From Fidelibacterota bacterium (GTDB lineage Bacteria; Fidelibacterota; Marinisomatia; Marinisomatales; UBA1611), in the NCBI GenBank assembly GCA_018671775.1, contig JABHGY010000036.1, positions 1 through 32,265 on the forward strand: a DNA stretch of 32,265 bases. Reading direction: 5' to 3'. Positions 7,019 to 16,416 of the stretch are shown one piece after another. Positions within the stretch are counted from its first letter, which is position 1. Each line of letters begins with the position of its first letter. The notes below the pieces were generated by a model. That model was given only the letters and a program-made list of their open reading frames with translations. It ran no database searches and was not told where the DNA came from. A program made the translations under genes and the position numbers.

Positions 7019-8889
7019 TGCAACAAATTGTTGTAGGTACAGCGGGTCATATTGACCATGGAAAAACCTCATTGGTTAAAGCCCTAACAGGCACAGATAC
7101 GGACACGCTTCCTCAAGAAAAAATGCGTGGCATGACCATAGACCTGGGCTTTGCCTATCTCAATGAATCCGTCACGATTATTGATGTACCGGGACATGAA
7201 AAGTTCATACGAAATATGGCTGCGGGCGCCTCTTCTATTCATGTGGGTTTATTGGTAATTGCAGCAGATGATGGCGTTATGCCTCAGACGCGGGAGCATG
7301 TAGAAATCCTGAATATTATGGGTATTCAGCAAGGACTAATTGCCATCACGAAAATAGATTTGGTGGACGATCCAGAATGGATTGATTTGGTGGAATTAGA
7401 TATTTTATCTCTCGTCGAAGGTTCGGTCATGGAAGGAAGTGAAATGTGCCGCGTTTCCACCGAAACGGGTGAAGGTATTGAGGCTCTCTCAGATCACTTG
7501 ATCAAAACGGTAGGCAAAGTGAAGATCGTAGAAAAATCAGGTTTATTCAAAATGAATGTGGATAGAGTTTTTAGCAAAACTGGTTTTGGCGTGATTGTCG
7601 CTGGCACAGTGGATTCTGGAGAGGTTCAACAAAATGATATGATTGAATGCTTACCTGGGAATATCCAATGTAAAATTCGAGGGATACAAAGCCATGGAGG
7701 AGAAGTAAAATTGGTTAAAATTGGAGATAGAGCTGCATTTAATTTAACCCACATTGAAAAGGGTGATATTGCTCGCGGTAGCGTATTGTCCTCGACAGGC
7801 TCACTTCAGACCAGCGATACACTCATTGTTTGCGTTACTTTATTAAAAAACACAAAATGGAAACTTAAAAACAAACAACGAATTCGATTAAACATTGGGA
7901 CAAATGAAATTTTAGCACGTGTAAATCTATTAGGAAGAGAACTGTCAGCAGGAGAAGAACAAAATATCTATTTATCTTTAGAGAAACCGATTGCAGTCGT
8001 GTCCGATGAAGCGTTTGTGGTGAGATCTTATTCTCCCATGGAAACGATTGCTGGTGCGTGCGTATTAGATACTCAACCCAAAACGTGGCGAGTTGAAAAA
8101 AACCATATAAGTGAACTCCCCACAAGTGCTAAAGATAGATTCGCCTATTGGGTCAACTCAAAATGGAAATCACCTAAAACAAAGTATGAATGGTCGATTA
8201 CATTTTTTGTGACAATGGAGAAGATGGACAATTGGATTCAAGAATCTGCCTTTATCGTGGAGCCAATAACCAAGCTTATTTATAGCAAAAAATCATTGGA
8301 ACAAGTCATGAACGCCATCGAAGAATTTATAGTATATTCCTATAAAAAGAATCCGCTTCGAAATATAATTCCAGGCGAATCTATTTTAGAAAATTTAAAA
8401 ATAGATTCACAATGGGGACATTATGCATTGGAAACAATGATTGATAATTACAGCTTAGAAAAAAAAGGTAAGGGATACAATATAAAAGGATATAGCTATA
8501 CACTTAATGTTGAAGATGAACAAAATCTGGAAGCGATTCTCAAAATATTCCCTGAAAATAATTTTGATCCAATTTCACTAAAAGATTTAAATAACGTTCT
8601 TAAACATCCGCCAAAACGTTTGAATGATTTAATTCATTTATTAAAAGAAAATATGAAAATTGTAGCTGTGGGAACAAATCTTTGGTTGAAAAAAGAATCT
8701 GAGGAAAAATTGCAAAAAGTGATTTCAAAATATTTCGCAGAAAAAGATAGTTTGTCCGTTAGCGATTTTAAGGACTTGACCAGTCAATCGCGCAAGGGCG
8801 CGATTCCACTTTTAGAATATTGTGATAAAAAGGAATGGACTGTAAGAAGCGGAAATGAACGTCAAAAAGGAGCAAAAGTAGATGACTAG
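7018..8889 (+). CDS. selB: Selenocysteine-specific elongation factor SelB
   Basis: SelB delivers Sec-tRNA to UGA codons marked by a SECIS hairpin. The 623 residues contain an EF-Tu-like GTPase: GHIDHGKTS (10-17), RGMTID (37-42), DVPGH (56-60) and TKID (111-114). Beta-barrel domains follow (about 170-340), then a C-terminal winged-helix region (about 380-615, EAILKIFPENNFDPISLKDL and later) for SECIS RNA binding. Length matches bacterial SelB. It is coupled to selA by a 1-nt overlap and overlaps mutS by 8 nt. No selC, selD or evident selenoprotein is in the window, so the targets are elsewhere. Confidence 0.96.
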   Translation: MQQIVVGTAGHIDHGKTSLVKALTGTDTDTLPQEKMRGMTIDLGFAYLNESVTIIDVPGHEKFIRNMAAGASSIHVGLLVIAADDGVMPQTREHVEILNIMGIQQGLIAITKIDLVDDPEWIDLVELDILSLVEGSVMEGSEMCRVSTETGEGIEALSDHLIKTVGKVKIVEKSGLFKMNVDRVFSKTGFGVIVAGTVDSGEVQQNDMIECLPGNIQCKIRGIQSHGGEVKLVKIGDRAAFNLTHIEKGDIARGSVLSSTGSLQTSDTLIVCVTLLKNTKWKLKNKQRIRLNIGTNEILARVNLLGRELSAGEEQNIYLSLEKPIAVVSDEAFVVRSYSPMETIAGACVLDTQPKTWRVEKNHISELPTSAKDRFAYWVNSKWKSPKTKYEWSITFFVTMEKMDNWIQESAFIVEPITKLIYSKKSLEQVMNAIEEFIVYSYKKNPLRNIIPGESILENLKIDSQWGHYALETMIDNYSLEKKGKGYNIKGYSYTLNVEDEQNLEAILKIFPENNFDPISLKDLNNVLKHPPKRLNDLIHLLKENMKIVAVGTNLWLKKESEEKLQKVISKYFAEKDSLSVSDFKDLTSQSRKGAIPLLEYCDKKEWTVRSGNERQKGAKVDD

Positions 8890-11485
8890 TTCATTAAAAG
8901 CCGCTACACCGCTCATGAAGCAATTTTTGGATATTAAAAATAAATATCCAGATACTTTGCTTCTTTTTAGAATGGGTGATTTTTACGAAACTTTTGATGA
9001 AGATGCAAAATTGACTGCGAAAATTTTAGGAATTGTTCTAACTAAACGCTCAAATGGTTCGGCGGACGATGTGGCTTTAGCTGGTTTTCCTTATCATTCA
9101 ATTGACAATTACCTCCCTAAATTGGTGAAGGCTGGACATCGTATTGCTATTTGTGAACAAATTGAAGATCCAAAACTTGCGAAAGGGATTGTGAAAAGAG
9201 ATGTGGTTGAAATTGTGACGCCGGGCACATTGATTTCGGATCAAGCCTTGAGTCAAAAATCAAACAAATATCTTGCATCCCTTCATTTTAACGGGAAGAA
9301 TAACACAGTTGGTTATGCGGTGCTAGATCAATCTACTGGCGAGTTTATGGTGGGAGAAACCCAAAGAGAAACGCTCTCGGAGGCATTGCGGAAATTTGGT
9401 CCAAGTGAAGTGCTTCTTAGCGAAAGTGTTGTGTATTCTCTCTCAGATTGGTATCAAGAATTGTTGCCGTTTATTACTCAATTAGAGGATTGGGAATTTG
9501 AATATAATCAAGGTCGTCGCTACTTATTGGAGCATTTTTCGGTTAATTCTCTCAAAGGATTTGGATGCGATGATATGGCTGACGGTATTTCTGCGGCGGG
9601 GGCGATCTTTCATCATGTGACAAAAAATTTGAGTTCAACACTTTCCCACGTGGCGAAAATTCAAAAAATCCAAAATGAATCCTATATGGGGTTGGATGGA
9701 TTTACCATCAAAAATTTAGAAGTATTTCATTCTCTGGCGACTCAAGGTACGCATGGCACGCTCATCGATACTTTGGATGAAACCAATACAGCCGGAGGAG
9801 GACGCCTCTTAAAACGTTGGTTATTTCAACCGCTTATCGAAGTGAAATCCTTAAATGCTCGCTTAGATATTGTTGAAGTATTTACAAAAGAAAAACGATT
9901 TTTGAAGAAATTACAAGTCCAATTAAAAGAGGCAAGCGATTTAGAGCGAATTTTGGGAAAACTCAATAAATCTAAATGTTCTCCAAGAGAAATGATTGGA
10001 CTGGCGAATACATTATCTCTGATTGAAGCAATAAAAGATGAGCTAAATGCCATTGATAATCCAATATTGAATGAATTGGCAAAATCTTTTAGTAATGTGC
10101 GAAAGGTCATTGAAAAGATAAACTCGAGCTTGAAAGAAAACGCCCCAGTTCAATTGAAGGACGGAGGCGTGATTCAAGAAGGGCTTCACGCAGAATTAGA
10201 TGAATTGCGCAGTTTATTAAAAGGCGGGAAAGATTGGATAAAATCTTTTGAGAAAGATGAAAAAGAGCGATTGGAAATTTCCTCTCTTAAAGTGGGATTT
10301 AATAGAGTTTTTGGTTATTACATTGAAGTGACCAAAGTGCATTCGAGCAAAGTGCCCGAAACCTATATTCGGAAGCAAACTTTAGTGAATAGTGAGCGAT
10401 ACATCACTGAAGAAATGAAGGTCTATGAAGAAAAAGTATTGAATGCGGAAGAAAAAATATTGGAAATAGAATCACACCTTTATGCTGAACTTTGCCAATT
10501 TGTATTGAAACAAGCTTCTTTAATTCAAACAAATGCCTTCGGATTGAGCCGCACAGATTTACTTTCCAGTTTTGCCGAAATTGCGATTAATCATCAATAT
10601 TGTCGTCCAAGTTTAGTGAATGGTCCAGAGATTGAAATTATGGGTGGTCGTCATCCTGTGGTGGAAAACTTACTACCTCCCACCGAAAAATTCATACCTA
10701 ATGATTTGAGGCTCAATAGAGAAAAAAGTCAAATTCATTTAATCACTGGACCAAATATGGCGGGAAAATCCACCTTTCTTCGCCAAACAGGCTTAATTGT
10801 GCTGATGGCGCAATTAGGCTCATTTGTCCCCGCTAAATCAGCGAAAATTGGCATTGTAGATCAATTGTTCACTCGGGTAGGCGCGAGTGATAATCTTGCT
10901 GGTGGTGAAAGTACCTTTTTGGTGGAGATGAACGAAGCGGCCAATATTTTAAATAATGCGACCAAAAACAGCTTAATTCTCTTAGATGAAATTGGCCGAG
11001 GAACAGCGACCTATGATGGACTTTCTTTAGCGTGGGCGATTACAGAATATCTTCATCAAGAACCGTCTGTATCTGCCCGAACACTATTTGCGACCCATTA
11101 TCATGAATTAGCCGATTTAGAAAATACATTGGAGCGCTTAGAAAATTACCATGTTGAAGTGCAAGAGTTTGGGGATAAAATTGTATTTTTACGAAAGATA
11201 TCCAAAGGGCATGGCGATAAGAGTTATGGGATTCATGTAGCGCAAATGGCTGGATTACCAGCAAAAGTGATTCATCGTGCAAAAGAAATCTTACATGCCC
11301 ACGCCTCTAAAAGTCAGGAAGGCCAGGGAACTATTCCTCAGCTTGAATCGTCTAATCAAGTATCCTTATTTGAAGAACAGGAAGCGAAATTGAAAAAAGA
11401 ACTTTCTGCTTTGAATGTGAACGCAATGACGCCATTGGAGGCTTTGGGGAAGTTGGATGAAATTAAAAAGAAGCACGGGATTTAA
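8882..11485 (+). CDS. mutS: DNA mismatch repair protein MutS
   Basis: MutS recognises base mismatches and recruits MutL. The 867 residues include the mismatch-wedging motif GDFYETF (F34-Y35-E36), the connector and lever/clamp domains (about 125-560), Walker A TGPNMAGKST (K629), Walker B LLDEIGRGTATYDG (D702-E703), the ATHYHEL signature, and a C-terminal helix region. It is therefore MutS1, not MutS2 (no Smr domain, FYE motif present). The ATG lies inside the selB end; AAGGAG at 8867-8872 stands 9 nt upstream. The gene appears full length and intact, so a mutator phenotype is not suggested. mutL is not in the window. Confidence 0.97.
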   Translation: MTSSLKAATPLMKQFLDIKNKYPDTLLLFRMGDFYETFDEDAKLTAKILGIVLTKRSNGSADDVALAGFPYHSIDNYLPKLVKAGHRIAICEQIEDPKLAKGIVKRDVVEIVTPGTLISDQALSQKSNKYLASLHFNGKNNTVGYAVLDQSTGEFMVGETQRETLSEALRKFGPSEVLLSESVVYSLSDWYQELLPFITQLEDWEFEYNQGRRYLLEHFSVNSLKGFGCDDMADGISAAGAIFHHVTKNLSSTLSHVAKIQKIQNESYMGLDGFTIKNLEVFHSLATQGTHGTLIDTLDETNTAGGGRLLKRWLFQPLIEVKSLNARLDIVEVFTKEKRFLKKLQVQLKEASDLERILGKLNKSKCSPREMIGLANTLSLIEAIKDELNAIDNPILNELAKSFSNVRKVIEKINSSLKENAPVQLKDGGVIQEGLHAELDELRSLLKGGKDWIKSFEKDEKERLEISSLKVGFNRVFGYYIEVTKVHSSKVPETYIRKQTLVNSERYITEEMKVYEEKVLNAEEKILEIESHLYAELCQFVLKQASLIQTNAFGLSRTDLLSSFAEIAINHQYCRPSLVNGPEIEIMGGRHPVVENLLPPTEKFIPNDLRLNREKSQIHLITGPNMAGKSTFLRQTGLIVLMAQLGSFVPAKSAKIGIVDQLFTRVGASDNLAGGESTFLVEMNEAANILNNATKNSLILLDEIGRGTATYDGLSLAWAITEYLHQEPSVSARTLFATHYHELADLENTLERLENYHVEVQEFGDKIVFLRKISKGHGDKSYGIHVAQMAGLPAKVIHRAKEILHAHASKSQEGQGTIPQLESSNQVSLFEEQEAKLKKELSALNVNAMTPLEALGKLDEIKKKHGI

Positions 11486-11494
11486 AAGATTAAG

Positions 11495-12553
11495 ATGAAA
11501 ATAAAGGTATTATTTGCCCTCATAGCTCTATTACTAAATACAAGTTTTGCCAATGGTTATTGGGTCAAATATGGATGGGAAATATTCAATACAGGTGGCG
11601 GATCTCCATCGATTGCATTGGGCAATGCATTGGGTGCTTATCATGGTGAATATTCAGGCGCATATTTGGTGAATCCCGCGCACCAGGTTCAAGCAAAATC
11701 TCTTTGGACATTATCCCACCAAAGTCGTTTTGCAGGCATGATTAATCGCGAGATGATTGCTTTCCCATTTCAAATTCAAAATCGAAATATTCAATCTATT
11801 TTGTTTTATGAAGGGATCGGCCAAATTCCTGATACGAGAGACATGCTGTTAGATTGGGGATTAGATGGTCAATTTGGTACGAACGATTTAGGCGAAGGAA
11901 ATGGCGTATTAGATGAAGGGGAAAGACTTGCTCGAGATAACTTAGCCTATTTTGGTCAGTATCAGTTCGGAGCTTATTTTTCTACAAATGTAAAATTATT
12001 TCAAGAAGACGCTGGTATTGGATTCAAATTACTTTTCCATCAATTAGGGGAGCATTCGGGATTGGGTATCGGTTTTAACCTGGGAATATTGAAAAAAATT
12101 GGAAAGGGTAACCTTGGCTTGGCGATTAAGGATTTTCCATCATCGGGCATTATTTGGGATAATGGAACGATTGAAGGTACGATTCCAACGGTTTCTCTTG
12201 GATATGCAAGGCCGTTTCAAATGACACAGTTCCCCGTAAAAATAAATATAAGCTTGGGTTCACATTTTGAATTTTATGATCGTGCATTATCCAGTATTTT
12301 TGGCATTGGGAATCAAGGTTTGTCCTTTGATGCTGGCGCTGAAGTCATTTTCCGTGATAAAATTAAGTTCCAATTTGGACAATCTAAAGATGGGTTTATT
12401 TCCAGCGGATTGGGTCTTGATTTTAATAGATTATCCATTCATTATGCCTTTTTACTGACGCAGCCAGCAACTCAATTAGGCAATAATCATTATCTGTCTA
12501 TCTCTTTTCATCCCGATTGGATTTCGGAAAAAATTATGTCAAAGGATAAATGA
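11495..12553 (+). CDS. PorV/PorQ-like outer-membrane beta-barrel protein
   Basis: A 352-residue exported protein. An N-terminal signal peptide (MKIKVLFALIALLLNTSFAN, cut near A19-N20) is followed by a Gly- and aromatic-rich sequence of alternating strands ending in the aromatic-rich C-terminus typical of barrels. The GGGSPSIALGNALGAYHGEY stretch and the YLVNPA motif match the start of PorV/PorQ-family barrels, which shuttle or tether type IX secretion cargo in Bacteroidetes. Residues 120-143 form an Asp/Gly-rich insert with calcium-loop character (GLDGQFGTND, then GEGNGVLDEGE). No other type IX component is nearby, so its role is not proven. It starts 9 nt after mutS with no Shine-Dalgarno site and is followed by a terminator-like hairpin. 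Confidence 0.7.
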   Translation: MKIKVLFALIALLLNTSFANGYWVKYGWEIFNTGGGSPSIALGNALGAYHGEYSGAYLVNPAHQVQAKSLWTLSHQSRFAGMINREMIAFPFQIQNRNIQSILFYEGIGQIPDTRDMLLDWGLDGQFGTNDLGEGNGVLDEGERLARDNLAYFGQYQFGAYFSTNVKLFQEDAGIGFKLLFHQLGEHSGLGIGFNLGILKKIGKGNLGLAIKDFPSSGIIWDNGTIEGTIPTVSLGYARPFQMTQFPVKINISLGSHFEFYDRALSSIFGIGNQGLSFDAGAEVIFRDKIKFQFGQSKDGFISSGLGLDFNRLSIHYAFLLTQPATQLGNNHYLSISFHPDWISEKIMSKDK

Positions 12554-12583
12554 AGTTTAATGATTTAAAAATAAGGATTTACG

Positions 12584-12627
12584 CGCCTTTCTTTGTTGCA
12601 GTTATTCGTGAAAAAGGCGTATTTTTT
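12584..12627 (+). terminator. Probable terminator after the PorV-like gene
   Basis: CGCCTTT (12584-12590) pairs with AAAGGCG (12613-12619), with a possible G-U pair outside. The loop is about 22 nt and a T-run follows at 12622-12627. The large loop makes it weaker than the rplS terminator. The 99-nt gap that holds it separates mutS-barrel from yicC and must also hold any yicC promoter. Confidence 0.55.
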
Positions 12628-12652
12628 CCGACATTTTTAGAGACTAAATGAT

Positions 12653-13513
12653 ATGATAAAAAGTATGACAGGCTTTGGTAGAGGATCTGCCGAAAAAAAT
12701 GGCCAAAAAATTAATGCAGAAATCCGTGCAGTGAATTCTCGATTTTTAGAATTAAAAATTCGAGGCATCTCACTTAATCCGCAATTGGAAGCAATGGTTC
12801 GAGAAAAAGTGACGGAATCTCTTCAGAGAGGAACCATTCACATCAAGCTTGATTATTCATCAACACAAGACTTAGGGGCCATGAAGTTTAATCGTCAAAA
12901 ATATGAAAAGCTTCAATCGGTCATTCAAGAAATTCATATGGATTATGGTCAACGTTTGGATATTGGTGATATTATTACAGCGAGTGATCTGATCTCGGCA
13001 CCAGAGCCATCAGAATTGAATGCAAAAATTTTATTAGATGCAGTGAATTTCGCACTGAATCAAGTCAATGAAATGCGGGAAAAAGAAGGTGAAAAAATTG
13101 AAAAAGATTTGACCGCTCGCCTAAAAGATATTCGTGATAAAATAAGCATGATTGAAGAGGAATCTAAAAAATATCAAAACCAAAAAATGACAGCGCTTCG
13201 TGAAAAGATATCAGATTTATTATCTAACACTGAATTGGATGAAAATCGATTGATTCAAGAGGTTGCTTATTTTGTTGAAAAGGCTGACGTGACGGAAGAA
13301 TTGGTTCGAAGTCGAAGCCATTTTGATCATTTGGACTCATTCTTTGAATTGGAAGATCCCGTGGGAAAGCGCTTGAACTTTCTTCTGCAAGAAATTGGGC
13401 GAGAAGTGAATACCATCGGCGCAAAAAGTCCCATGCCAAATGTGACGAAACTTGTTGTAGATATTAAAGCAGAATTAGAAAAAATTCGGGAACAAGTCCA
13501 AAATATTTTATGA
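12653..13513 (+). CDS. yicC: YicC/YloC family endoribonuclease
   Basis: The 286-residue protein begins MIKSMTGFGRG, the near-invariant N-terminus of YicC. It continues with the VNSRFLELKIR strand and ends with the DUF1732 part (RLNFLLQEIGREVNTIGAKS). E. coli YicC is about the same length and acts as an endoribonuclease that promotes decay of the RyhB sRNA. The helical middle (about 145-215) is charged, like a coiled coil. The ATG at 12653 lacks a Shine-Dalgarno site. The stop overlaps the gmk start (ATGA), a conserved yicC-gmk-rpoZ arrangement. It opens a 17-gene run with gaps of at most 15 nt. Confidence 0.93.
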   Translation: MIKSMTGFGRGSAEKNGQKINAEIRAVNSRFLELKIRGISLNPQLEAMVREKVTESLQRGTIHIKLDYSSTQDLGAMKFNRQKYEKLQSVIQEIHMDYGQRLDIGDIITASDLISAPEPSELNAKILLDAVNFALNQVNEMREKEGEKIEKDLTARLKDIRDKISMIEEESKKYQNQKMTALREKISDLLSNTELDENRLIQEVAYFVEKADVTEELVRSRSHFDHLDSFFELEDPVGKRLNFLLQEIGREVNTIGAKSPMPNVTKLVVDIKAELEKIREQVQNIL

Positions 13514-14091
13514 AAAATATTATTAGTATATCTGCGCCATCAGGTTCAGGAAAAACGACGCTTTGTAGAGCTTTACAAAAAGATAATCCTGACATTCAAT
13601 GGTCTGTCTCCTGCACGACTCGCCTTCCAAGATCATTTGAAACGGATGGTATAGATTATCATTTTATCACGCATCAAGCATTTGAATCGAAAATAGAAGC
13701 TGGAGATTTTATTGAATATGAAGATGTGCATGGTGAATACTATGGTACATTGAAAAAAACGATTGAAGATGCACTCCAAAATAAGTCTAGTCTTTTGATG
13801 GAATTAGATGTGAAGGGATCCATGAACCTTAAAACGCTATTTCCCGACAATGTGTTTCTTATTTTTATTGTACCTCCCAGTATAGAAGCACTTCGAGATC
13901 GCCTTCAAAAGCGAGGAAGTGACAGCGAAGAAAGAATTGAAAAAAGGCTGCAACGTTTTGAAGAAGAATTAGGGTATAAAGATAATTTTGATTATACTCT
14001 TATAAATGAAAATGTATTAGAAGCGACTAAAGAATTGCTTGAAGTCGTGAGCGAACTAAACAAAGGCATGTCTTTCGTAGATTTGCCGTAG
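13510..14091 (+). CDS. gmk: Guanylate kinase
   Basis: Gmk phosphorylates GMP to GDP with ATP, feeding GTP, dGTP and (p)ppGpp pools. The 193 residues show the P-loop APSGSGKTT (9-17), the GMP-binding SCTTRLPRSFETDGIDYHF stretch with its R-x-P-R-x-x-E pattern, IEYEDVHGEYYGT (tyrosine-rich GMP contact) and the lid arginines RLQKRGSDS and RIEKRL. Length is standard. It overlaps yicC by 4 nt and is followed by rpoZ after 13 nt. Its position two genes before the replicative helicase and three before rel is noteworthy, because Gmk is a direct (p)ppGpp target in some bacteria. Confidence 0.97.
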   Translation: MKNIISISAPSGSGKTTLCRALQKDNPDIQWSVSCTTRLPRSFETDGIDYHFITHQAFESKIEAGDFIEYEDVHGEYYGTLKKTIEDALQNKSSLLMELDVKGSMNLKTLFPDNVFLIFIVPPSIEALRDRLQKRGSDSEERIEKRLQRFEEELGYKDNFDYTLINENVLEATKELLEVVSELNKGMSFVDLP

Positions 14092-14104
14092 AAAGGAGTC
14101 AATT

Positions 14105-14383
14105 ATGGCACTAAGAACCATCCCATTTCGGGATATTGAAGATAAAACAGAAAATATGTATGAGGCGGTAGCCGCTATGTCTAGTCAGGCAAAACGTATT
14201 TTGTATGAGCGTGTTGTGGATGCAACACTCAAGGATGCGGAAAATGAAGAATTTGGCGTATTTGATGAAGTTGAAGAAGAACCAATTCCTGAAGATTATG
14301 TGGAATTAGAAAAGCCAACATCTATAGCTGTTAAACAATTTTTAACAGGCGAATATACTTGGAATAAACCGATCACTGAATAA
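14105..14383 (+). CDS. rpoZ: RNA polymerase omega subunit
   Basis: A 92-residue acidic protein. ENMYEAVAAMSSQAKRI matches the first omega helix, and KPTSIAVKQFLTGEY near the C-terminus matches the second conserved block (K-P-x-x-I-A). The middle is a Glu/Asp-rich spacer (EVEEEPIPEDYVELE), as in Bacteroidetes-type omega/Rpb6-like proteins, so plain E. coli RpoZ similarity is low. AAAGGAG at 14092-14098 stands 6 nt before the ATG. The position directly behind gmk is the conserved location of rpoZ, which strongly supports the call. Omega assists beta-prime folding and is part of a ppGpp site in Proteobacteria. Confidence 0.85.
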   Translation: MALRTIPFRDIEDKTENMYEAVAAMSSQAKRILYERVVDATLKDAENEEFGVFDEVEEEPIPEDYVELEKPTSIAVKQFLTGEYTWNKPITE

Positions 14384-14388
14384 TTGTT

Positions 14389-15060
14389 ATGGTAGATTAC
14401 CATAGCGCTGACCGTTATTTTAGGCAAACGAAAGAATTGTATGGTAACACCTGCTACGTGCAAGAAAAGAAATTGAACATTGTAATGGAAGACGGAAGTC
14501 CAGGACCAAAATCGTTATTAGCGTTTCATGAACAAATATCAGATTGTCTCAAATGTGCTCTTGGAAAAAAACGAGATAAGTTTGTATTTGGCGTGGGCGA
14601 TCCTAATGCAAATTTACTATTGATTGGCGAAGCACCTGGCGCAAAAGAGGATGAAGTGGGTGAGCCATTTGTCGGGCGTGCAGGAAAAATGTTAGATAAA
14701 ATGCTTAGTGCCATTGATCGTTCACGAGAAAAAGATGTTTACATTTGCAATGTCTTGAAATGTCGTCCCCCTGATAATCGAGATCCACTTCCATCGGAAG
14801 TTGAGCAATGTGAATCTTATCTACACATGCAAATTCAATTGATTCAACCTAAGCTGATTGTGGCTTTAGGTCGTGTAGCTGGAAAAACTTTATTAGGGTT
14901 AGACACTGCTCTTAAAGATATGAGAAATATTACCCATGAATATGCAGGAACCCCGCTTCGCGTTACATATCATCCGGCGGCATTATTGAGGAATTCCAAT
15001 TTTAAACCTGCCGCTTGGGAAGATTTTAAATGGATTAATACATTTTTAGAGAAAAAATAA
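14389..15060 (+). CDS. Uracil-DNA glycosylase, family 4 (iron-sulfur)
   Basis: It removes uracil from DNA to start base-excision repair. The 223 residues carry motif 1 GEAPG (80-84) followed by GEPFVGRAGKML, the NVLKCRPPDNRDP loop, and motif 2 HPAALLRN (195-202). Four cysteines at C53, C56, C125 and C141 have the spacing expected for the family-4 [4Fe-4S] cluster. The cluster is typical of thermophiles but also widespread in mesophiles, so it does not show growth temperature. The start at ATG 14389 is 5 nt after rpoZ and has no Shine-Dalgarno site; the first 40 residues are variable, so a later start cannot be excluded. Confidence 0.93.
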   Translation: MVDYHSADRYFRQTKELYGNTCYVQEKKLNIVMEDGSPGPKSLLAFHEQISDCLKCALGKKRDKFVFGVGDPNANLLLIGEAPGAKEDEVGEPFVGRAGKMLDKMLSAIDRSREKDVYICNVLKCRPPDNRDPLPSEVEQCESYLHMQIQLIQPKLIVALGRVAGKTLLGLDTALKDMRNITHEYAGTPLRVTYHPAALLRNSNFKPAAWEDFKWINTFLEKK

Positions 15061-15063
15061 ATT

Positions 15064-16416
15064 ATGGTATCTAGAAAAAACGATAAAATATTAAATGTTC
15101 AGCCTCATTCAGATGAAGCAGAACAAGCAGTCTTGGGCTCAATGCTTTCTCAAAAAGAAGCAGTGAGTAAAACAATCCAATGGTTAACGCCAGATCAATT
15201 TTATAAAGATGCTCATGGAAAGATATTTTCTACAATGGTCCATTTGTTTGAAGTGGGCGAACCTGTAGATACTGTATCTGTCATGGATAGACTAAAAAAG
15301 AAAAAAGAATTAGAGCAGGTGGGTGGCGCATATTACATTACAGGATTAGTGGAGTCCGTGCCGACGGCCGCTCATGTGGAACGATATGCGAAGATAGTCT
15401 TGGAAAAATCGCTCTTAAGGCGATTAATTCAGCTTTCCCATGGCATCGCAAAAGAAGCGTATGATGATTCGCAGGATATAGGAGACATTCTTGATTCGGT
15501 CGAAAGTTCAATCTTTGAAATCACTCATAATCAAATGAAAGGTGGGTTTAAACATATTGAGCCCATCCTTCAAGATACATTTGAAAAAATTGATCAGTTA
15601 AGCCATCACAAAGGCTCTGTCATTGGCGTGCCAACAGGACTGGTAGATTTGGACGATATGACATCCGGATTTCAAGAAGGCGATTTGGTGATATTGGCGG
15701 GACGACCTGGAATGGGTAAAACTGCATTAGCTTTAACCATGATTCGAAATGCGGCTGTTGACAAAAAAATGGGTGTTGGATTATTCAGCCTTGAGATGTC
15801 AAACCATCAATTAGCCATGCGGATGCTATGTTCAGAAGCGAAGGTAGATAACCATTTAGTCCGAACTGGAAACTTGCCAAAAGCACACTGGAAGAACTTA
15901 GGTGTTGCGGTTGGTAGTTTGGCAGAGGCTCCGATTTATCTAGATGATACGCCAGGGCTAACTGTTTTAGAGTTAAGAGCTAAAGCAAGACGACTTAAAG
16001 CAGAGCATGATATACAAATGATTGTTGTTGACTATCTTCAGCTTATGTCTGGACCAAAAGGAATGGAAAGCAGACAGCAAGAAATATCCACCATTTCCAG
16101 ATCGTTAAAGGGATTGGCAAAAGAGTTAGATATTCCTGTCGTTGCTCTTTCCCAGTTAAGTCGTGCGGTTGAAAATCGTGCTGATCGCCGCCCGCAATTA
16201 TCAGATTTGCGGGAAAGTGGTGCGATTGAACAGGACGCAGATATTGTATTATTTTTGTACCGTCCATGGATCTATTCCCGCGATGAAGAGGATGAAGGTA
16301 AAGCGCAAGTGATTGTATCGAAACAAAGAAACGGTCCAACTGGACAAGTGGATGTAACCTTTATTGATCGATTTGCACGATTCGAAAATTTATCAAAAAT
16401 GGATGCGCCATTTTAA
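15064..16416 (+). CDS. dnaB: Replicative DNA helicase DnaB
   Basis: DnaB is the hexameric fork helicase that unwinds DNA 5'-3' on the lagging-strand template. The 450 residues show the N-terminal primase-interaction domain (AVLGSMLSQKEAVSK, then MDRLKKKKELEQVGG), Walker A GRPGMGKT (213-220, K219), Walker B VVDYLQLM, the ALSQLSRAVE segment and the arginine-finger region RPQLSDLRESGAIEQDADIV. There is no intein at the usual P-loop site. Length is normal. It starts 3 nt after the UDG stop without a Shine-Dalgarno site. Its stop overlaps the rel start by one base, which ties replication and the stringent response in one transcript. Confidence 0.97.
   Translation: MVSRKNDKILNVQPHSDEAEQAVLGSMLSQKEAVSKTIQWLTPDQFYKDAHGKIFSTMVHLFEVGEPVDTVSVMDRLKKKKELEQVGGAYYITGLVESVPTAAHVERYAKIVLEKSLLRRLIQLSHGIAKEAYDDSQDIGDILDSVESSIFEITHNQMKGGFKHIEPILQDTFEKIDQLSHHKGSVIGVPTGLVDLDDMTSGFQEGDLVILAGRPGMGKTALALTMIRNAAVDKKMGVGLFSLEMSNHQLAMRMLCSEAKVDNHLVRTGNLPKAHWKNLGVAVGSLAEAPIYLDDTPGLTVLELRAKARRLKAEHDIQMIVVDYLQLMSGPKGMESRQQEISTISRSLKGLAKELDIPVVALSQLSRAVENRADRRPQLSDLRESGAIEQDADIVLFLYRPWIYSRDEEDEGKAQVIVSKQRNGPTGQVDVTFIDRFARFENLSKMDAPF

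Noticed and set aside
15661-15760. Intein in dnaB
   Set aside because: The P-loop site is uninterrupted and the protein has normal length.
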